Part shown: positions 18,601-28,506 of the stretch, piece by piece
Layout: every line of letters starts with the position of its first letter
Position numbering within the stretch: position 1 is the stretch's first letter
NCBI GenBank assembly: GCA_015057635.1
Contig: SVEB01000011.1
Location: forward strand, 186,001-250,000
Direction: 5' to 3'
Length of the DNA: 64,000 bases
From: Lachnospiraceae bacterium
Lineage (GTDB): Bacteria; Bacillota; Clostridia; Lachnospirales; Lachnospiraceae
Program-made: the position numbers and the translations under genes
Notes under the pieces: generated by a model
Told to the model about the DNA's origin: nothing
The model's database searches: none
Seen by the model: only the letters and a program-made list of their open reading frames with translations

Positions 18601-19119
18601 ATGCAGGTTCTAGTAGAGCGGGTAGATCAGACAGCAGAGATAGAAGAGATACTGGAGATATTTAATACATCGTTTATACCAGAATTGCATACAAGAGTAA
18701 AGAGCCTGAGGGATTATGCTAAGAAGTTAAATGAGCATGGGGAGCTATATGTCGCAAGACAGGGAGATCAAATCATAGGATTTATTAGTTATTATATGAA
18801 TAACTGGGTCACTCAGACGGCATATATATCATTACTTGCAGTATTACCCGAGTATCGAAGGAATGGAATAGGAGAAGAGCTACTAAATGGGATGAAAAAA
18901 CGTGCAATAAGGGAAGGTTTTCAAAAGGCGGGGCTTGAAGTGGAGAAGGATAATGAGCGGGCAATCGCTTTTTACAAAAAGCACGGGGCTGTATTTGTAA
19001 AAGAGAAGAGTGGGAGAACGAATTATATGGAGATGCCGATCGCACACATATTATTGGGAGCGATGAGATACAAAGAACCGGATGTGTGCCGACATCAGAT
19101 TCCATGCCAAACGTCGTAA
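18601..19119 (+). CDS. GNAT-family N-acetyltransferase
   Basis: 172 residues. The acetyl-CoA binding motif A is LAVLPEYRRNGIGEELLNGM (residues about 78-97), followed by motif B around VEKDNERAIAFYKKHGAVF. It likely acetylates an amino group; next to a DegT aminotransferase the natural guess is an amino sugar made by that enzyme. RBS AAGGGTGATGATGA before the ATG. Confidence 0.85.
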   Translation: MQVLVERVDQTAEIEEILEIFNTSFIPELHTRVKSLRDYAKKLNEHGELYVARQGDQIIGFISYYMNNWVTQTAYISLLAVLPEYRRNGIGEELLNGMKKRAIREGFQKAGLEVEKDNERAIAFYKKHGAVFVKEKSGRTNYMEMPIAHILLGAMRYKEPDVCRHQIPCQTS

Positions 19120-19174
19120 TTAATAATTGGGGAGAATAGTCACAAAGAACAATTATTGAAAAGGTGGGATGACT

Positions 19175-20332
19175 ATGGAAAAGAGTATTTATGTAACACA
19201 GTCTTCTATGCCTGATTTTGAGGAATACGTATCTGAAATCAGACAGATCTGGGATTCTCATATTTTGACGAATATGGGGAAATTACATAATGAGCTGGAG
19301 CAGAAACTGAGGAAGTATCTTAGTGTAAAGGGAATTATGCTTTATACAAACGGCCATATGGCTTTGGAGGCTGCACTGCAGGTAATGGGCTTTCCGGCAG
19401 GAGGAGAAGTCATTACAACACCTTTTACATTTGCATCTACAACACATGCAATTGTAAGAAGCGGATTAAGACCTGTATTTTGTGATATTAAGGAAGACGA
19501 TCTTACAATGGATCCGGATCAGATTGAACGTTTGATCACAGAGCATACGGTTGCCATTGTGCCGGTCCATGTATACGGAAATGTATGTAATGTAAGGGAA
19601 ATTGAGCGAATTGCAAAGAAGCATAATTTAAAGGTTATTTATGATGCAGCACATGCGTTTGGAGAGCAGTATGAGGGAAGAGGCGTTGGAAGTTTTGGGG
19701 ATGCATCCATCTTTAGTTTCCATGCGACCAAAGTATTCAATACGATTGAAGGCGGTGCTGTCACCTTTCATGATCCAGAGTTAAAGAATAGACTTTATGA
19801 GATTAAGAATTTCGGGCTATCAAAAGAAGGTTTTCCGGAGACGGTAGGCGGGAATGCAAAGATGAATGAGTTCCAGGCGGCTATGGGAATCTGTAATCTG
19901 CGTCATGTGGAAGAAGAGATTGCAAAACGAAAGAATGTGGTAGAGCATTATCGGGCATTCTTAGAGGATATAGATGGACTTACACTGGTTAGACCGCAGG
20001 ACGGCGTAAAAACCAATTACGCTTATCTTCCGGTGCTGATTGATGAGAAGAAGGCTGGGATCACAAGAGATGAATTATGTAACAGGCTGAATGCACATAA
20101 TATCTATCCAAGAAAGTATTTCTATCCGCTGACCAGTTCCTTCCCTTGTTATAAAGATAAGGTAAGAGAGACGAACACACCAGTCGCCTCTTGGGCAACC
20201 GAACGGATTTTGGCACTTCCGCTGTATGCAGATCTGGATTCTGACAGCGTTGATGCAATCTGCAGTATTATTCTGGCATCGATTCCATCAAAGAAGGTGT
20301 ATTTGTACGAACCGGAGAGCTTATTTATATAA
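19175..20332 (+). CDS. DegT/DnrJ/EryC1/StrS-family PLP-dependent sugar aminotransferase
   Basis: 385 residues from ATG 19175. The family transfers an amino group from glutamate to keto-sugar nucleotides. Seen: TNGHMALEAAL near residue 55, TTPFTFASTTHAIV, the DAAHAFGEQYEG aspartate site for the PLP ring, SFHATKVFNTIEGGA with the PLP Lys (HATK), and GGNAKMNEFQAAMG. An ATG at 19169 is in frame but only one or two bases from the AAGGTGGG ribosome site; 19175 fits better. Last gene of the small set; no nucleotidyltransferase or dehydratase gene is in the window. Confidence 0.92.
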   Translation: MEKSIYVTQSSMPDFEEYVSEIRQIWDSHILTNMGKLHNELEQKLRKYLSVKGIMLYTNGHMALEAALQVMGFPAGGEVITTPFTFASTTHAIVRSGLRPVFCDIKEDDLTMDPDQIERLITEHTVAIVPVHVYGNVCNVREIERIAKKHNLKVIYDAAHAFGEQYEGRGVGSFGDASIFSFHATKVFNTIEGGAVTFHDPELKNRLYEIKNFGLSKEGFPETVGGNAKMNEFQAAMGICNLRHVEEEIAKRKNVVEHYRAFLEDIDGLTLVRPQDGVKTNYAYLPVLIDEKKAGITRDELCNRLNAHNIYPRKYFYPLTSSFPCYKDKVRETNTPVASWATERILALPLYADLDSDSVDAICSIILASIPSKKVYLYEPESLFI

Positions 20333-20341
20333 AGAGAAAAA

Positions 20342-20395
20342 AGGATGTCAGATGAGCTTTTACAAAAAAGAGTTCATCTGACATCCTTTTTTATT
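20342..20395 (+). terminator. Intrinsic terminator between convergent DegT and GH43 genes
   Basis: AGGATGTCAGATGAGCTTTT pairs with the arm AGTTCATCTGACATCCT, followed by TTTTT; the A-rich left flank may allow use on the minus strand too. Confidence 0.85.
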
Positions 20396-20419
20396 TCACT
20401 AAAAGCAGCTTGCTAAAAT

Positions 20420-21910
20420 CTAGTGGATCTGTTCCATCATAAAGTGGTGGAATACCGCTTTTCCGGTGCTTCCGGCAAGACCTTTTGCATAGATGCCGGT
20501 CTTGGTTCCGATCCATCGTCCAGGAGCTGCTGTAAATTCCTGTGGGAGAGTAATGTTGTTATAAGCAAAATGATACTGATTTGGACCTTTGAAGGTAAGA
20601 TGGAAGGTCACTTCCTTATCTTCTAATACGGTGATCTTTTTATAGCGATCCTTTGCTTCACCAAAGGAACCTTCTGCTGTATAAAGAACATATTCTCCAT
20701 GTTCATAGCGGACGCACAGATAACCGTAATTCTGGCCCATCATGCATAATCCCGCTTCATCGCCCTCCTGCATAAAGGAAAGAGATACCTTTGTAGAAAT
20801 GATGAAGTCTTCATACGCAAGTTTCTGTAAGAACAGGTTTGGTGTCAAATTCAGTGCCTGATAAGCTGCCTCATCATGATAATAACAGGAAAGGGACAGG
20901 CCATTATCAAGGGAGTACCAGCCGTCTTTCTTATTAGCAGGTGTCTGCCAGATTAAGGAGAGCTTGTCCGATTTAAAATCATCACTCGTTGGAACAAAGA
21001 AGTCACTCTTAACATCTACTAAATATGGGTGGCTTGCGACCGGTGTTCCGGCAAGAAGAGGATCGCGGCAGGAACCACAGATTGGCCAGTCATTCGACCA
21101 GGTTACCGGCTGAAGGTGAACGATGCGGCCGAAACATTTCTTATCCTGAAAATGAATGAATGCCCAGTTATCCTGATCATCCAGATCAATAAGCGCACCC
21201 TGGTGAGGGCCATTTACATTGCTATCCCCCTGCATCAGCACGATCTTAGACTCATAAGGGCCATAGATGTTCTTGCTTCTTAATGCGACCTGCCAGCCTG
21301 TTTTTACACTTCCCGCAGGAGCCATAATATAATAATATCCATTTCTTACATTAAATTTTGGACCTTCGATCGTTGGATTGTCATTATGTCCGTCATATAT
21401 GATCTTATAATCGCTTAGCTGTGTCTTTAAATCAGTGCTTACTTCATATAAGCCAATGCAGCTGTTAAATCCGATTCTGGATTTTGCAAATCCGGTTGCC
21501 AGATAGCAGCGTCCGTCTTCTGTCCAGATTGGACATGGATCGATGATGCCTTTTCCGGGGATCAGACACCATAAGTCACTCCATGTGCCAAATGGATCGG
21601 CAGTGGAGCTTATGTAAATCCCTTCATCCGGGAATGGGATAATGCAGTAGAATAACCCATCATGATAGCGGATGCTTGGAGCCCATGCACCATGACCATG
21701 CTGCACATCTGTGAAACGTTCAAACGGAATGTTTTCAAATACATAATTGATTAATTTCCAGTCTGCTAGGTTCTTGGAATGAAGCACAGGAACGCCAGGT
21801 GTATGATTGAAGCTGGAGGCAACCATAAAGAAGTCATCTCCCACACGAATTACATCAGGGTCACTATAATCAGCATGTAAGATTGGATTGTGATAAGTTT
21901 GTCTGTTCAT
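20420..21910 (-). CDS. Glycoside hydrolase family 43 (beta-xylosidase/arabinofuranosidase type)
   Basis: 496 residues, no signal peptide, so it acts on imported oligosaccharides. The five-bladed propeller starts YHNPILHADYSDPDVIRVGD with the catalytic-base Asp; IIDPCPIWTEDG holds the pKa-tuning Asp and NPTIEGPKFNV the acid Glu. The C-terminal 190 residues form the beta-sandwich usual in xylosidases (GH43 subfamily 11/12 style; ending GTKTGIYAKG). Its RBS AAGGAGA lies inside the upstream membrane-protein gene, with which it overlaps by 41 bases, so the two are coupled. The divergent AraC regulator probably controls both. Confidence 0.92.
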   Translation of the reverse strand: MNRQTYHNPILHADYSDPDVIRVGDDFFMVASSFNHTPGVPVLHSKNLADWKLINYVFENIPFERFTDVQHGHGAWAPSIRYHDGLFYCIIPFPDEGIYISSTADPFGTWSDLWCLIPGKGIIDPCPIWTEDGRCYLATGFAKSRIGFNSCIGLYEVSTDLKTQLSDYKIIYDGHNDNPTIEGPKFNVRNGYYYIMAPAGSVKTGWQVALRSKNIYGPYESKIVLMQGDSNVNGPHQGALIDLDDQDNWAFIHFQDKKCFGRIVHLQPVTWSNDWPICGSCRDPLLAGTPVASHPYLVDVKSDFFVPTSDDFKSDKLSLIWQTPANKKDGWYSLDNGLSLSCYYHDEAAYQALNLTPNLFLQKLAYEDFIISTKVSLSFMQEGDEAGLCMMGQNYGYLCVRYEHGEYVLYTAEGSFGEAKDRYKKITVLEDKEVTFHLTFKGPNQYHFAYNNITLPQEFTAAPGRWIGTKTGIYAKGLAGSTGKAVFHHFMMEQIH

Positions 21911-22553
21911 TGTTCTTCTCCTTAAATAATAATGTGTTGATCGGTTGTTCTAATAGATTAAGTACAGGCCCGAAAAATATCAGGTCAAGCACTGTACCAA
22001 TACCGACAGTGATATCAGAGTGGATTGTAAACCCAAGAATCAGAATGGCACTGATAAAAACCACATCTGCAAGCTGCCGGATGGTCCCCATACGGACGGA
22101 CATACGATCTGCAATGATCGTGCATAGTCCTTCCAATGGCGTCATTACGATGTCTGATTGCAGGATGAACGATACGCCGACCGCTTTGACTACAATGGAT
22201 ATCAGATAAAGAGAGATGCCCGATATGGTATTTCTGATCACGATGCCATTTACCACATGATATGTAAACAAGTTTAATAGAAAACCGCCAAAAAGTATAT
22301 ATCCCATCTGGAAAAATTCCTTTTTCTTAAAATTTTTCCCAGCAATCAGAATCTGGAGCAGCAAGAAGAGAGTGCTGATGGAGATTGAGGCAATGCCAAG
22401 GGGCAGTTTCGTTATGTTCTGAAGGGTAAGGGACAGTGCATCATTGGTTCCGACCCCGATTTTACATGGGATGCCAAGTGCCACGCCGAAGTACAGCGTA
22501 AGGATACCCAGAAGGAAACTAGTGATTCTGGGCATAATGTCTTGTTTGTGCAT
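21870..22553 (-). CDS. YczE/YyaS/YitT-family membrane protein
   Basis: 227 residues with about five hydrophobic segments (for example SFLLGILTLYFGVALGI, IASISISTLFLLLQILIAG, MGYILFGGFLLNLFTYHVV). The GIGTNDALSLTL-like and MTPLEGLCTIIADR stretches fit the YczE/YitT integral membrane family, of unknown role. It overlaps the GH43 gene by 41 bases in the same operon. A transport role for the glycan products is possible but not shown. Confidence 0.75.
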   Translation of the reverse strand: MHKQDIMPRITSFLLGILTLYFGVALGIPCKIGVGTNDALSLTLQNITKLPLGIASISISTLFLLLQILIAGKNFKKKEFFQMGYILFGGFLLNLFTYHVVNGIVIRNTISGISLYLISIVVKAVGVSFILQSDIVMTPLEGLCTIIADRMSVRMGTIRQLADVVFISAILILGFTIHSDITVGIGTVLDLIFFGPVLNLLEQPINTLLFKEKNNEQTNLSQSNLTC

Positions 22554-22573
22554 GAGTGAATACCTCTTTAGTC

Positions 22574-22629
22574 TAGTTTTGTCTAAAAAAGACGGGTATC
22601 AGTATAATCGGTTTCAGAGGACAAAACTA
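22574..22629. promoter_or_regulatory. Inverted repeat in the divergent yczE-like/araC-like promoter region
   Basis: TAGTTTTGTC (22574-22583) and GACAAAACTA (22620-22629) are perfect 10-bp complements with 36 bases between, and a TATAAT sits inside (22603-22608). This is a candidate binding site for the adjacent AraC-type regulator. Confidence 0.45.
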
Positions 22630-22713
22630 TAAAAATAATGGTATTTTTTATCAGTATATTATGCTAAGATACAAGAGAATTCGTGAAAAGGCGAAGAGGA
22701 GGAAAAAACAAAA

Positions 22714-23604
22714 TTGAAACATAGGGTAGTGATCACAAAAGATCTGGAAGAAGTCAAAGAGCATGGAAATCTGTCATTTCCACTGGAAATTGCGAGTTCC
22801 AAACTTTCATTATATGAGGATGCATCTATAGCATGTCACTGGCATAAGGAGATTGAATTTTTATATTGCCTGAAAGGAACGATGGAATATCAGGTGAATG
22901 AGAAAAGCTATGTGGTGCATCCACAAGAGGCGGTATTTGTCAATGCAAATAATCTTCATGCGGCAAGGCTTGAAAAAGAAGAGGACTGTACGTGGTTTGC
23001 GATTGTATTTGATCCGGTGCTGCTATATGGACATGAGAACAGCATCCTTTATCAGAAGTACGTAGGGCCGGTTGTAAATAAGAAAGAAATCAGTTCCTGC
23101 TTCCTTCATCACGCCAAGGAAGAACAGAAAAGAATTCTTGAGGGACTGTTGCGAATACATACGCTTTATCAGGAAAAAGAAGAACTATATGAGATGCGCA
23201 TACAGAATGAGCTGACTGCCATCTGGATGTTATTATATGAGCAGTTGAAAGAGGAAATCAGTCAGGTGGAAATTGAGCGAGGACCTCAGATGGAACGATT
23301 AAAAGCGATTCTAAGCTATATTCACGAGCATTATGCATCGGAGATTTTGCTTGCTGATATTGCGAAGACATGCGGTATCAGTAGGGGAGAGTGCTGCAAG
23401 CTTTTTAAGGCAGAGTTAAAGCAGACGATTTTTGAGTATATACTGAGATATCGCATTGAAAAAAGCATACCCCTTTTATTAAAAGGAGAGGATACGATCA
23501 CGCAGATTGCATATCAGACGGGGTTTGCAAGCTCTAGTTATTATGCCCATATTTTTAAACGAATTACCGGAAAGACACCAAAGCAGATCAGGACTCAAAG
23601 TTGA
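22714..23604 (+). CDS. AraC-family transcriptional regulator with N-terminal cupin domain
   Basis: 296 residues. The N-terminal sugar-sensing cupin has CHWHKEIEFLYCLKGTMEYQ and VHPQEAVFVNANNLHAA. The C-terminal double helix-turn-helix has ILLADIAKTCGISRGECCKLF and ITQIAYQTGFASSSYYAHIFK then the TGKTPKQIR end. The start is a TTG with GAGGAGG 11 bases upstream; no ATG fits. It is divergent from the GH43 operon, a usual layout for local control by a xylo- or arabino-oligosaccharide. Confidence 0.9.
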   Translation: MKHRVVITKDLEEVKEHGNLSFPLEIASSKLSLYEDASIACHWHKEIEFLYCLKGTMEYQVNEKSYVVHPQEAVFVNANNLHAARLEKEEDCTWFAIVFDPVLLYGHENSILYQKYVGPVVNKKEISSCFLHHAKEEQKRILEGLLRIHTLYQEKEELYEMRIQNELTAIWMLLYEQLKEEISQVEIERGPQMERLKAILSYIHEHYASEILLADIAKTCGISRGECCKLFKAELKQTIFEYILRYRIEKSIPLLLKGEDTITQIAYQTGFASSSYYAHIFKRITGKTPKQIRTQS

Positions 23605-23924
23605 AGGCAAAAAATGTAAAAAACGTAATAGAATGTGCAAAAGATAGTAGTAAAATCTTAAAAAGTAAATAAAGAGGAAAAGGACATGCATAAATAAGAA
23701 GAAAAGAAAATGTTAAAAATATACAAAAAATTCAAAAAAATATTGTAAAAAATTTCGGTCGAAGTTTGGTGATTTTCCTAAGGAATAATATTGTATAAGA
23801 TGAAACAAAATGTTAAAATAAGGTAAAAATATATTTTTTCACATTAATACAATGACGTATTCAAGCATTCATAAGTTTTTTGTTCGAATCAAAGATGTAA
23901 CGGTTGTATATTAAACTTCAGGTC

Positions 23925-23962
23925 GCGCAAGAATGTTGAAATTACTTGCGCATTTTCTTTTT
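23925..23962 (+). terminator. Terminator-like hairpin in the leader of the subtilase gene
   Basis: GCGCAAG (23925-23931) pairs with CTTGCGC (23945-23951), followed by ATTTTCTTTTT. It lies about 90 bases before the start codon and may attenuate it. The remaining 23605-23924 region is very AT-rich with nothing recognised. Confidence 0.5.
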
Positions 23963-24052
23963 CTGCCGGGAGCGGGAAAGGAAGATGTCAGGTGGAGGAT
24001 TCTTGTAAGACTGGAAGGATAGTATAGAAAAAACTAGGAAGAGAGGGAGAAC

Positions 24053-27000
24053 ATGAAGAAAAAGTCTATTGCACTATTTTTAGTGCTCGCTTTAATTCTG
24101 GCTCAGGTGAATGCGAATCAGCCTGTGAAGGCAGAAGCGGCAGATGAACAGAGTGGTTCTTATCAGTTCGAGAAGGCAGAAGGAACCATAGAAGACCAAA
24201 GAGTTACACTTGATACGAAAGAAAAAGTAGAACAGTATGCACCAGATGAAGAAGTTACAGTTATTGTAGAATTAAATGAGGAACCACTGATTGCAGATTA
24301 TGAAGCCAGCGTAGCAAGTTTTATGCCGGTTGAGGATGCAGGCTTTGAGAAGTATGTAACAACACCGGAAGCAGTAGAAAAACAGGAAGAGCTATTAGAA
24401 GGTCAGGATGCTGTTTTACAGCAGATTCAATCTCTTCAGAAAGAAAGAACAACATTAGAACCGCTTTACAGCTATACAAGCGTATTAAATGGTTTTGCTG
24501 TAAAAGTAAAGTATAGCATGCTTGATCAGATTAAAGAATTAGATCAGGTTAAGAATGCATTCGTGAGCGGTTACTACCTATTAGACGACCCGACAATGGA
24601 ATCCAGTAACCCAATGATTGGATCTGATTCCTGCTGGGATCTTGACTATAAAGGTCAGGGAATGGTAATTGCAATCGTAGATACCGGTCTTGATGTTAAT
24701 CACAAGGGATTTAAGGTTGCACCGGAAGGTGGCAAATACACCGAAAGTGATATTCAGGGATTATTAAGCAATACAGAACTGAATTCTGGCGTGAAATCGG
24801 TATCCGATGTTTATGTTAGTGAGAAAATCCCATATGCATATGACTATGCAGATAAGGATAACGATGTAAGTCCTACATCCGATTCAGTCGCAATCTATGG
24901 AAATGGACATGGAACCCATGTAGCAGGAACTGCGGCAGCGAGTGAAGGAGATGATGATAACGTAACAGGTGTGGCACCGGAAGCACAACTTTTCATCATG
25001 AAAGTATTTTCCGATACATCAAACGGAGCCTATACCTATGATACTATCGCAGCTTTGGATGATGCCGTATCACTTGGCGCAGATGTTATCAACATGAGCC
25101 TTGGCTCTAGCAGTGGATTTAGTTCAGAAGAAGCAGAAGTAGTAGAACGTGTTTATGATAACATAAGCAATGCAGGCGTATTAATGTCTGTATCTGCAGG
25201 CAATGCTTATAATTCTTCTTACAACAATGCATTAAGCGGATATGCATTAGGCTCCAATCCGGATACTTCCGTAGTAGGATCTCCATCTACTTACACAGCA
25301 TCCACTTCCGTTGCTGCCGTATGTAACGCAGCAGCACGTCTTTCTTATTTTGAGGTAAATGGAGTAAAGATTTCTTATAGCGAGACTGCAGAAGAAGGAG
25401 AACCTAAGTTTAGCTCTTTACAGGCAGTGAGCGGAAGCGCAATCAGCGGAAGCGCCATCGCTTATGTAGTGGTTCCTGGAATTGGTGAGGAGGCCGATTA
25501 TGAGGGACTCGACGTAACAGGAAAGATCGCGGTTGTAAAGCGTGGCAGCAGCTCATTTAATGAAAAGCTGGTCGAAGCTTATAATCATGGAGCAGTCGCA
25601 ATCGTTGTTTATAACAATCAGGCTGGTACAATCAATATGTCCATTCAGGACTACTTAATCCCAGCGGTTTCTGTTACAGCAGAGGATGCTAAAAATTATC
25701 TGCTAACAGATAAAGAAGGTTATATCACACCAATGGAAGGAGATGCATCTTTCCCATCCACAGCTGCAAGAACGATGGCGCAATTCTCATCCTGGGGCGT
25801 TACACCGGATCTTAAGTTAAAACCGGAAATTGCAGCACCAGGTCAGAATATCTATTCTACCTACCCATTTGATAGCTATACATCCATGAACGGTACTTCT
25901 ATGGCTGCACCACATGTAGCAGGCTGCTTTGCTCTTGTAAAACAGTATATTACATCTGCAGAGGGACAGGCTAAATTTGGACAGTTAAGTGCAACTGAGC
26001 TATGTGAATTAGCAAATCAGTTATTAATGAGTACTGCAGAACCTACGATGAATGGTGTAAATGGAGCAGAAGGAACTTACTATTCACCACGTCAGCAGGG
26101 CAGTGGTATTGTAAATGTATATAAGGCAGTAGAGACAGACGCATACCTGTATGTAGATGATGAAAATGAAGAAACACAGCGTCCAAAACTAAATCTTGGA
26201 GATGATGCAGCAAAAACAGGTGTATTCACAAAGCAATTCCATGTGAAGAATGTGTCCGGTTCTGCAATCAGCTATGCATTAGATGCTACTGTATTAACAG
26301 AAACGCCTGTTAATGCCGGCTTGGATGAATATCTGATTGGAGCAACTCCATTAGATATTTCAGAAGATGTTACAGTAACCTATCAGGATGCAGCAGGAAA
26401 TGATATCTCCGTATTAGAATTAGCAGCAGGAGAAGATGCAACGGTTCAGGTAACCATTACATTATCTCAGGATGCAAAAGAGTTTTTAGATACCTGTTTT
26501 GCAAATGGTGAATTTGTAGATGGTTTTGTATTCTTAGACGCAGAAGGATCTACTTCTGATTTATCCATCCCATTTATGGGCTTCTATGGAGACTTCAAGA
26601 GCGCACCAATCTTTGATAAAGGAACTGCAAGCAATTCAGAAGGATATCAGCAGGTATTTTCCGCACTTTATACCAACGACGGAAGCAACTATTTAGGTGC
26701 GAACGCATACGATTCCAATACATATAAGTTAATTGGAAACTACAATCCATATTTATATCCGGATTACTTTGAACAGCTTTGCCTGGCTGCAGACGATAAG
26801 ATGGCAATTTCTCCAAATGGAGATGGCGAGTTCGATGGCCTTGATATTATTCAGCTGTCCTTCTTACGTAATATGCAGGAATTTAAGGCAGTGCTTACCG
26901 ATGCAGAGGGAAATGTGTTATATGAATTAACAGATTCCTATATGAGAAAGACAATTTACAATTCTTCAGCACAAAAGGTAAAGCCAGAGTTTTATGTATT

Positions 27001-28360
27001 AGATGAGTCATGGCAGGGAACGGATGTGGATGGCAATACAATGGAAAATGACTCCGTTGTAACGCTGACTGTTTCCGGCAGTATTGCTTACAATGCTGTA
27101 GAAGGTGAATATGATGATTCCATCACATTCCCAATCACCATCGATACAGAAGCACCAAGAGTAACTGAAATCTCATTAGATGGAGAAAAATATACGATTA
27201 AAGTAAGCGACAATCAGTATGTATCTGCTATCTTTATTGAAGATGCAGATGGAGTTGTATATGCAAAGGCAGTTCTGAATGAAAAAGAAAAGAAAGCAGT
27301 TTCTAAATTAAGCTTTGCATTATCCGACTTTGGATTAGAGGATGTAGCTCCGGCTGATGTTCATATTGTATTATATGATTATGCATTAAATAAAGCAGAT
27401 TATGCTCTTGATGCAACCATTACACCAGAACCAACAGCAACACCAACACCGGAACCAACGGCAACACCAACAGCAACACCAGAACCAACAGCAACACCAA
27501 CACCGGAACCAACGGCAACACCAACAGCAGCACCAACAGCAACACCAGAACCAACAGCAACAGCAACACCGGAACCAACAGCAACACCAACGGCAACACC
27601 GGAACCAACAGCAACACCAACAGCAACACCAACAGCAATACCAACAGCAACACCAACAGCAGCACCAACAGCAACACCAACAGCAGCACCAACAGCAGCA
27701 CCAACAGCAACACCAACAGCAGCACCAACAGCAACACCAACAGCAACACCAACAGTAGCACCAACAGCAACCCCATCTAGTTCAAATCTTCATCATACTG
27801 TAGTGACACCGACACCAACGTCAACACCAACTCCAGTGCCGGTACAGGTTGTGACAAATGATCAGCTAGATAAGGTAAAGACAAACACAGTTGCTAAGAC
27901 CGTGTACACCGGTAAGACTTCTAAGTTAGTTGTATCTGTTCCAGCAACATTATATAAGAATGAAGATGTAGTGATCAGCTATACATCAAGTGACAGAAAA
28001 GTGGCAACAATTTCAGATCAGGGTGTAATTACAGGCGTAAAACCAGGAACTGCTACTATTACTACAACTGTTACCTACAAAGATTCTTATACAAAGGAAT
28101 ATGTGACAACCGTAACCGTTAAAAATCCATTTATTAAACTGTTTAAGAAGACAGCATCCATTAAGGCTGGAAAGTCTTATACATTCGGTGCAAAAGGATA
28201 TGGCACAGGTGCAGGAGTGACATTCTCCACCTCTGATTCTTCCATAGCTGTAATCAATACAAAGACCGGAAAGCTTACTGCAAAGAAGGCAGGAACGGTA
28301 TATGTTATTGTGAAGTCAGGAAGTCTATCCTTAAAATATAAGGTTACGATTAAAAAATAA
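24053..28360 (+). CDS. Secreted subtilisin-like (S8) serine protease with PT-rich linker and Big2-type domains
   Basis: 1435 residues. Signal peptide [19 protein letters not shown] pro-region (about 35-190) ends before the S8 domain: Asp210 in AIVDTGLDV, His286 in GHGTHVAG, Ser616 in [15 protein letters not shown]-like insert ([17 protein letters not shown]) lies between His and Ser, as in lactocepin/C5a-peptidase types. An Fn3-like region follows (about 700-1110), then about 120 residues of P-T-A-T/E repeats (27421-27776) and two Ig-like Big2 domains (about 1270-1435). No LPxTG or SLH anchor, so attachment must be by other means or it is released. Confidence 0.93.
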   Translation: MKKKSIALFLVLALILAQVNANQPVKAEAADEQSGSYQFEKAEGTIEDQRVTLDTKEKVEQYAPDEEVTVIVELNEEPLIADYEASVASFMPVEDAGFEKYVTTPEAVEKQEELLEGQDAVLQQIQSLQKERTTLEPLYSYTSVLNGFAVKVKYSMLDQIKELDQVKNAFVSGYYLLDDPTMESSNPMIGSDSCWDLDYKGQGMVIAIVDTGLDVNHKGFKVAPEGGKYTESDIQGLLSNTELNSGVKSVSDVYVSEKIPYAYDYADKDNDVSPTSDSVAIYGNGHGTHVAGTAAASEGDDDNVTGVAPEAQLFIMKVFSDTSNGAYTYDTIAALDDAVSLGADVINMSLGSSSGFSSEEAEVVERVYDNISNAGVLMSVSAGNAYNSSYNNALSGYALGSNPDTSVVGSPSTYTASTSVAAVCNAAARLSYFEVNGVKISYSETAEEGEPKFSSLQAVSGSAISGSAIAYVVVPGIGEEADYEGLDVTGKIAVVKRGSSSFNEKLVEAYNHGAVAIVVYNNQAGTINMSIQDYLIPAVSVTAEDAKNYLLTDKEGYITPMEGDASFPSTAARTMAQFSSWGVTPDLKLKPEIAAPGQNIYSTYPFDSYTSMNGTSMAAPHVAGCFALVKQYITSAEGQAKFGQLSATELCELANQLLMSTAEPTMNGVNGAEGTYYSPRQQGSGIVNVYKAVETDAYLYVDDENEETQRPKLNLGDDAAKTGVFTKQFHVKNVSGSAISYALDATVLTETPVNAGLDEYLIGATPLDISEDVTVTYQDAAGNDISVLELAAGEDATVQVTITLSQDAKEFLDTCFANGEFVDGFVFLDAEGSTSDLSIPFMGFYGDFKSAPIFDKGTASNSEGYQQVFSALYTNDGSNYLGANAYDSNTYKLIGNYNPYLYPDYFEQLCLAADDKMAISPNGDGEFDGLDIIQLSFLRNMQEFKAVLTDAEGNVLYELTDSYMRKTIYNSSAQKVKPEFYVLDESWQGTDVDGNTMENDSVVTLTVSGSIAYNAVEGEYDDSITFPITIDTEAPRVTEISLDGEKYTIKVSDNQYVSAIFIEDADGVVYAKAVLNEKEKKAVSKLSFALSDFGLEDVAPADVHIVLYDYALNKADYALDATITPEPTATPTPEPTATPTATPEPTATPTPEPTATPTAAPTATPEPTATATPEPTATPTATPEPTATPTATPTAIPTATPTAAPTATPTAAPTAAPTATPTAAPTATPTATPTVAPTATPSSSNLHHTVVTPTPTSTPTPVPVQVVTNDQLDKVKTNTVAKTVYTGKTSKLVVSVPATLYKNEDVVISYTSSDRKVATISDQGVITGVKPGTATITTTVTYKDSYTKEYVTTVTVKNPFIKLFKKTASIKAGKSYTFGAKGYGTGAGVTFSTSDSSIAVINTKTGKLTAKKAGTVYVIVKSGSLSLKYKVTIKK
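27421..27776 (+). repeat. Low-complexity coding repeat (Pro-Thr-Ala/Glu linker)
   Basis: Near-tandem CCAACAGCAACA-type units encode [17 protein letters not shown] sequence. Long open frames on both strands through this stretch are products of the repeat and not genes. Such tracts can change length by slippage. Confidence 0.9.
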
Positions 28361-28390
28361 CAGAGAGAAAAACAAATAAAGTTAAGAGGT

Positions 28391-28443
28391 AAAGAAAAGG
28401 ATAAGGGTAGAAAGGAACAGCCCTTGTCCTTTTCTTTCTTTTT
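28391..28443 (+). terminator. Intrinsic terminator of the subtilase gene
   Basis: AAAGAAAAGGATAAGGG (28391-28407) pairs with CCCTTGTCCTTTTCTTT (28421-28437), followed by CTTTTT. The next gene's -35 box lies within the right arm. Confidence 0.88.
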
Positions 28444-28453
28444 ATGCTACAAT
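28424..28453 (+). promoter_or_regulatory. Predicted promoter of the DEAD-box helicase gene
   Basis: TTGTCC (28424-28429), 18 bases, TACAAT (28448-28453). It overlaps the preceding terminator stem and rules out the in-frame ATG at 28444 as start. Confidence 0.5.
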
Positions 28454-28506
28454 CAAAAGCAACAATGACAGATAAGAAAGAGCGGCTCAGGCCGTTGAGG
28501 AATGAT

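Noticed and set aside
27402..27776. Long glutamine/histidine- and leucine/valine-rich frames on both strands inside the subtilase gene
   Set aside because: They come from the tandem repeat that codes for the Pro-Thr linker; the main frame explains the sequence.
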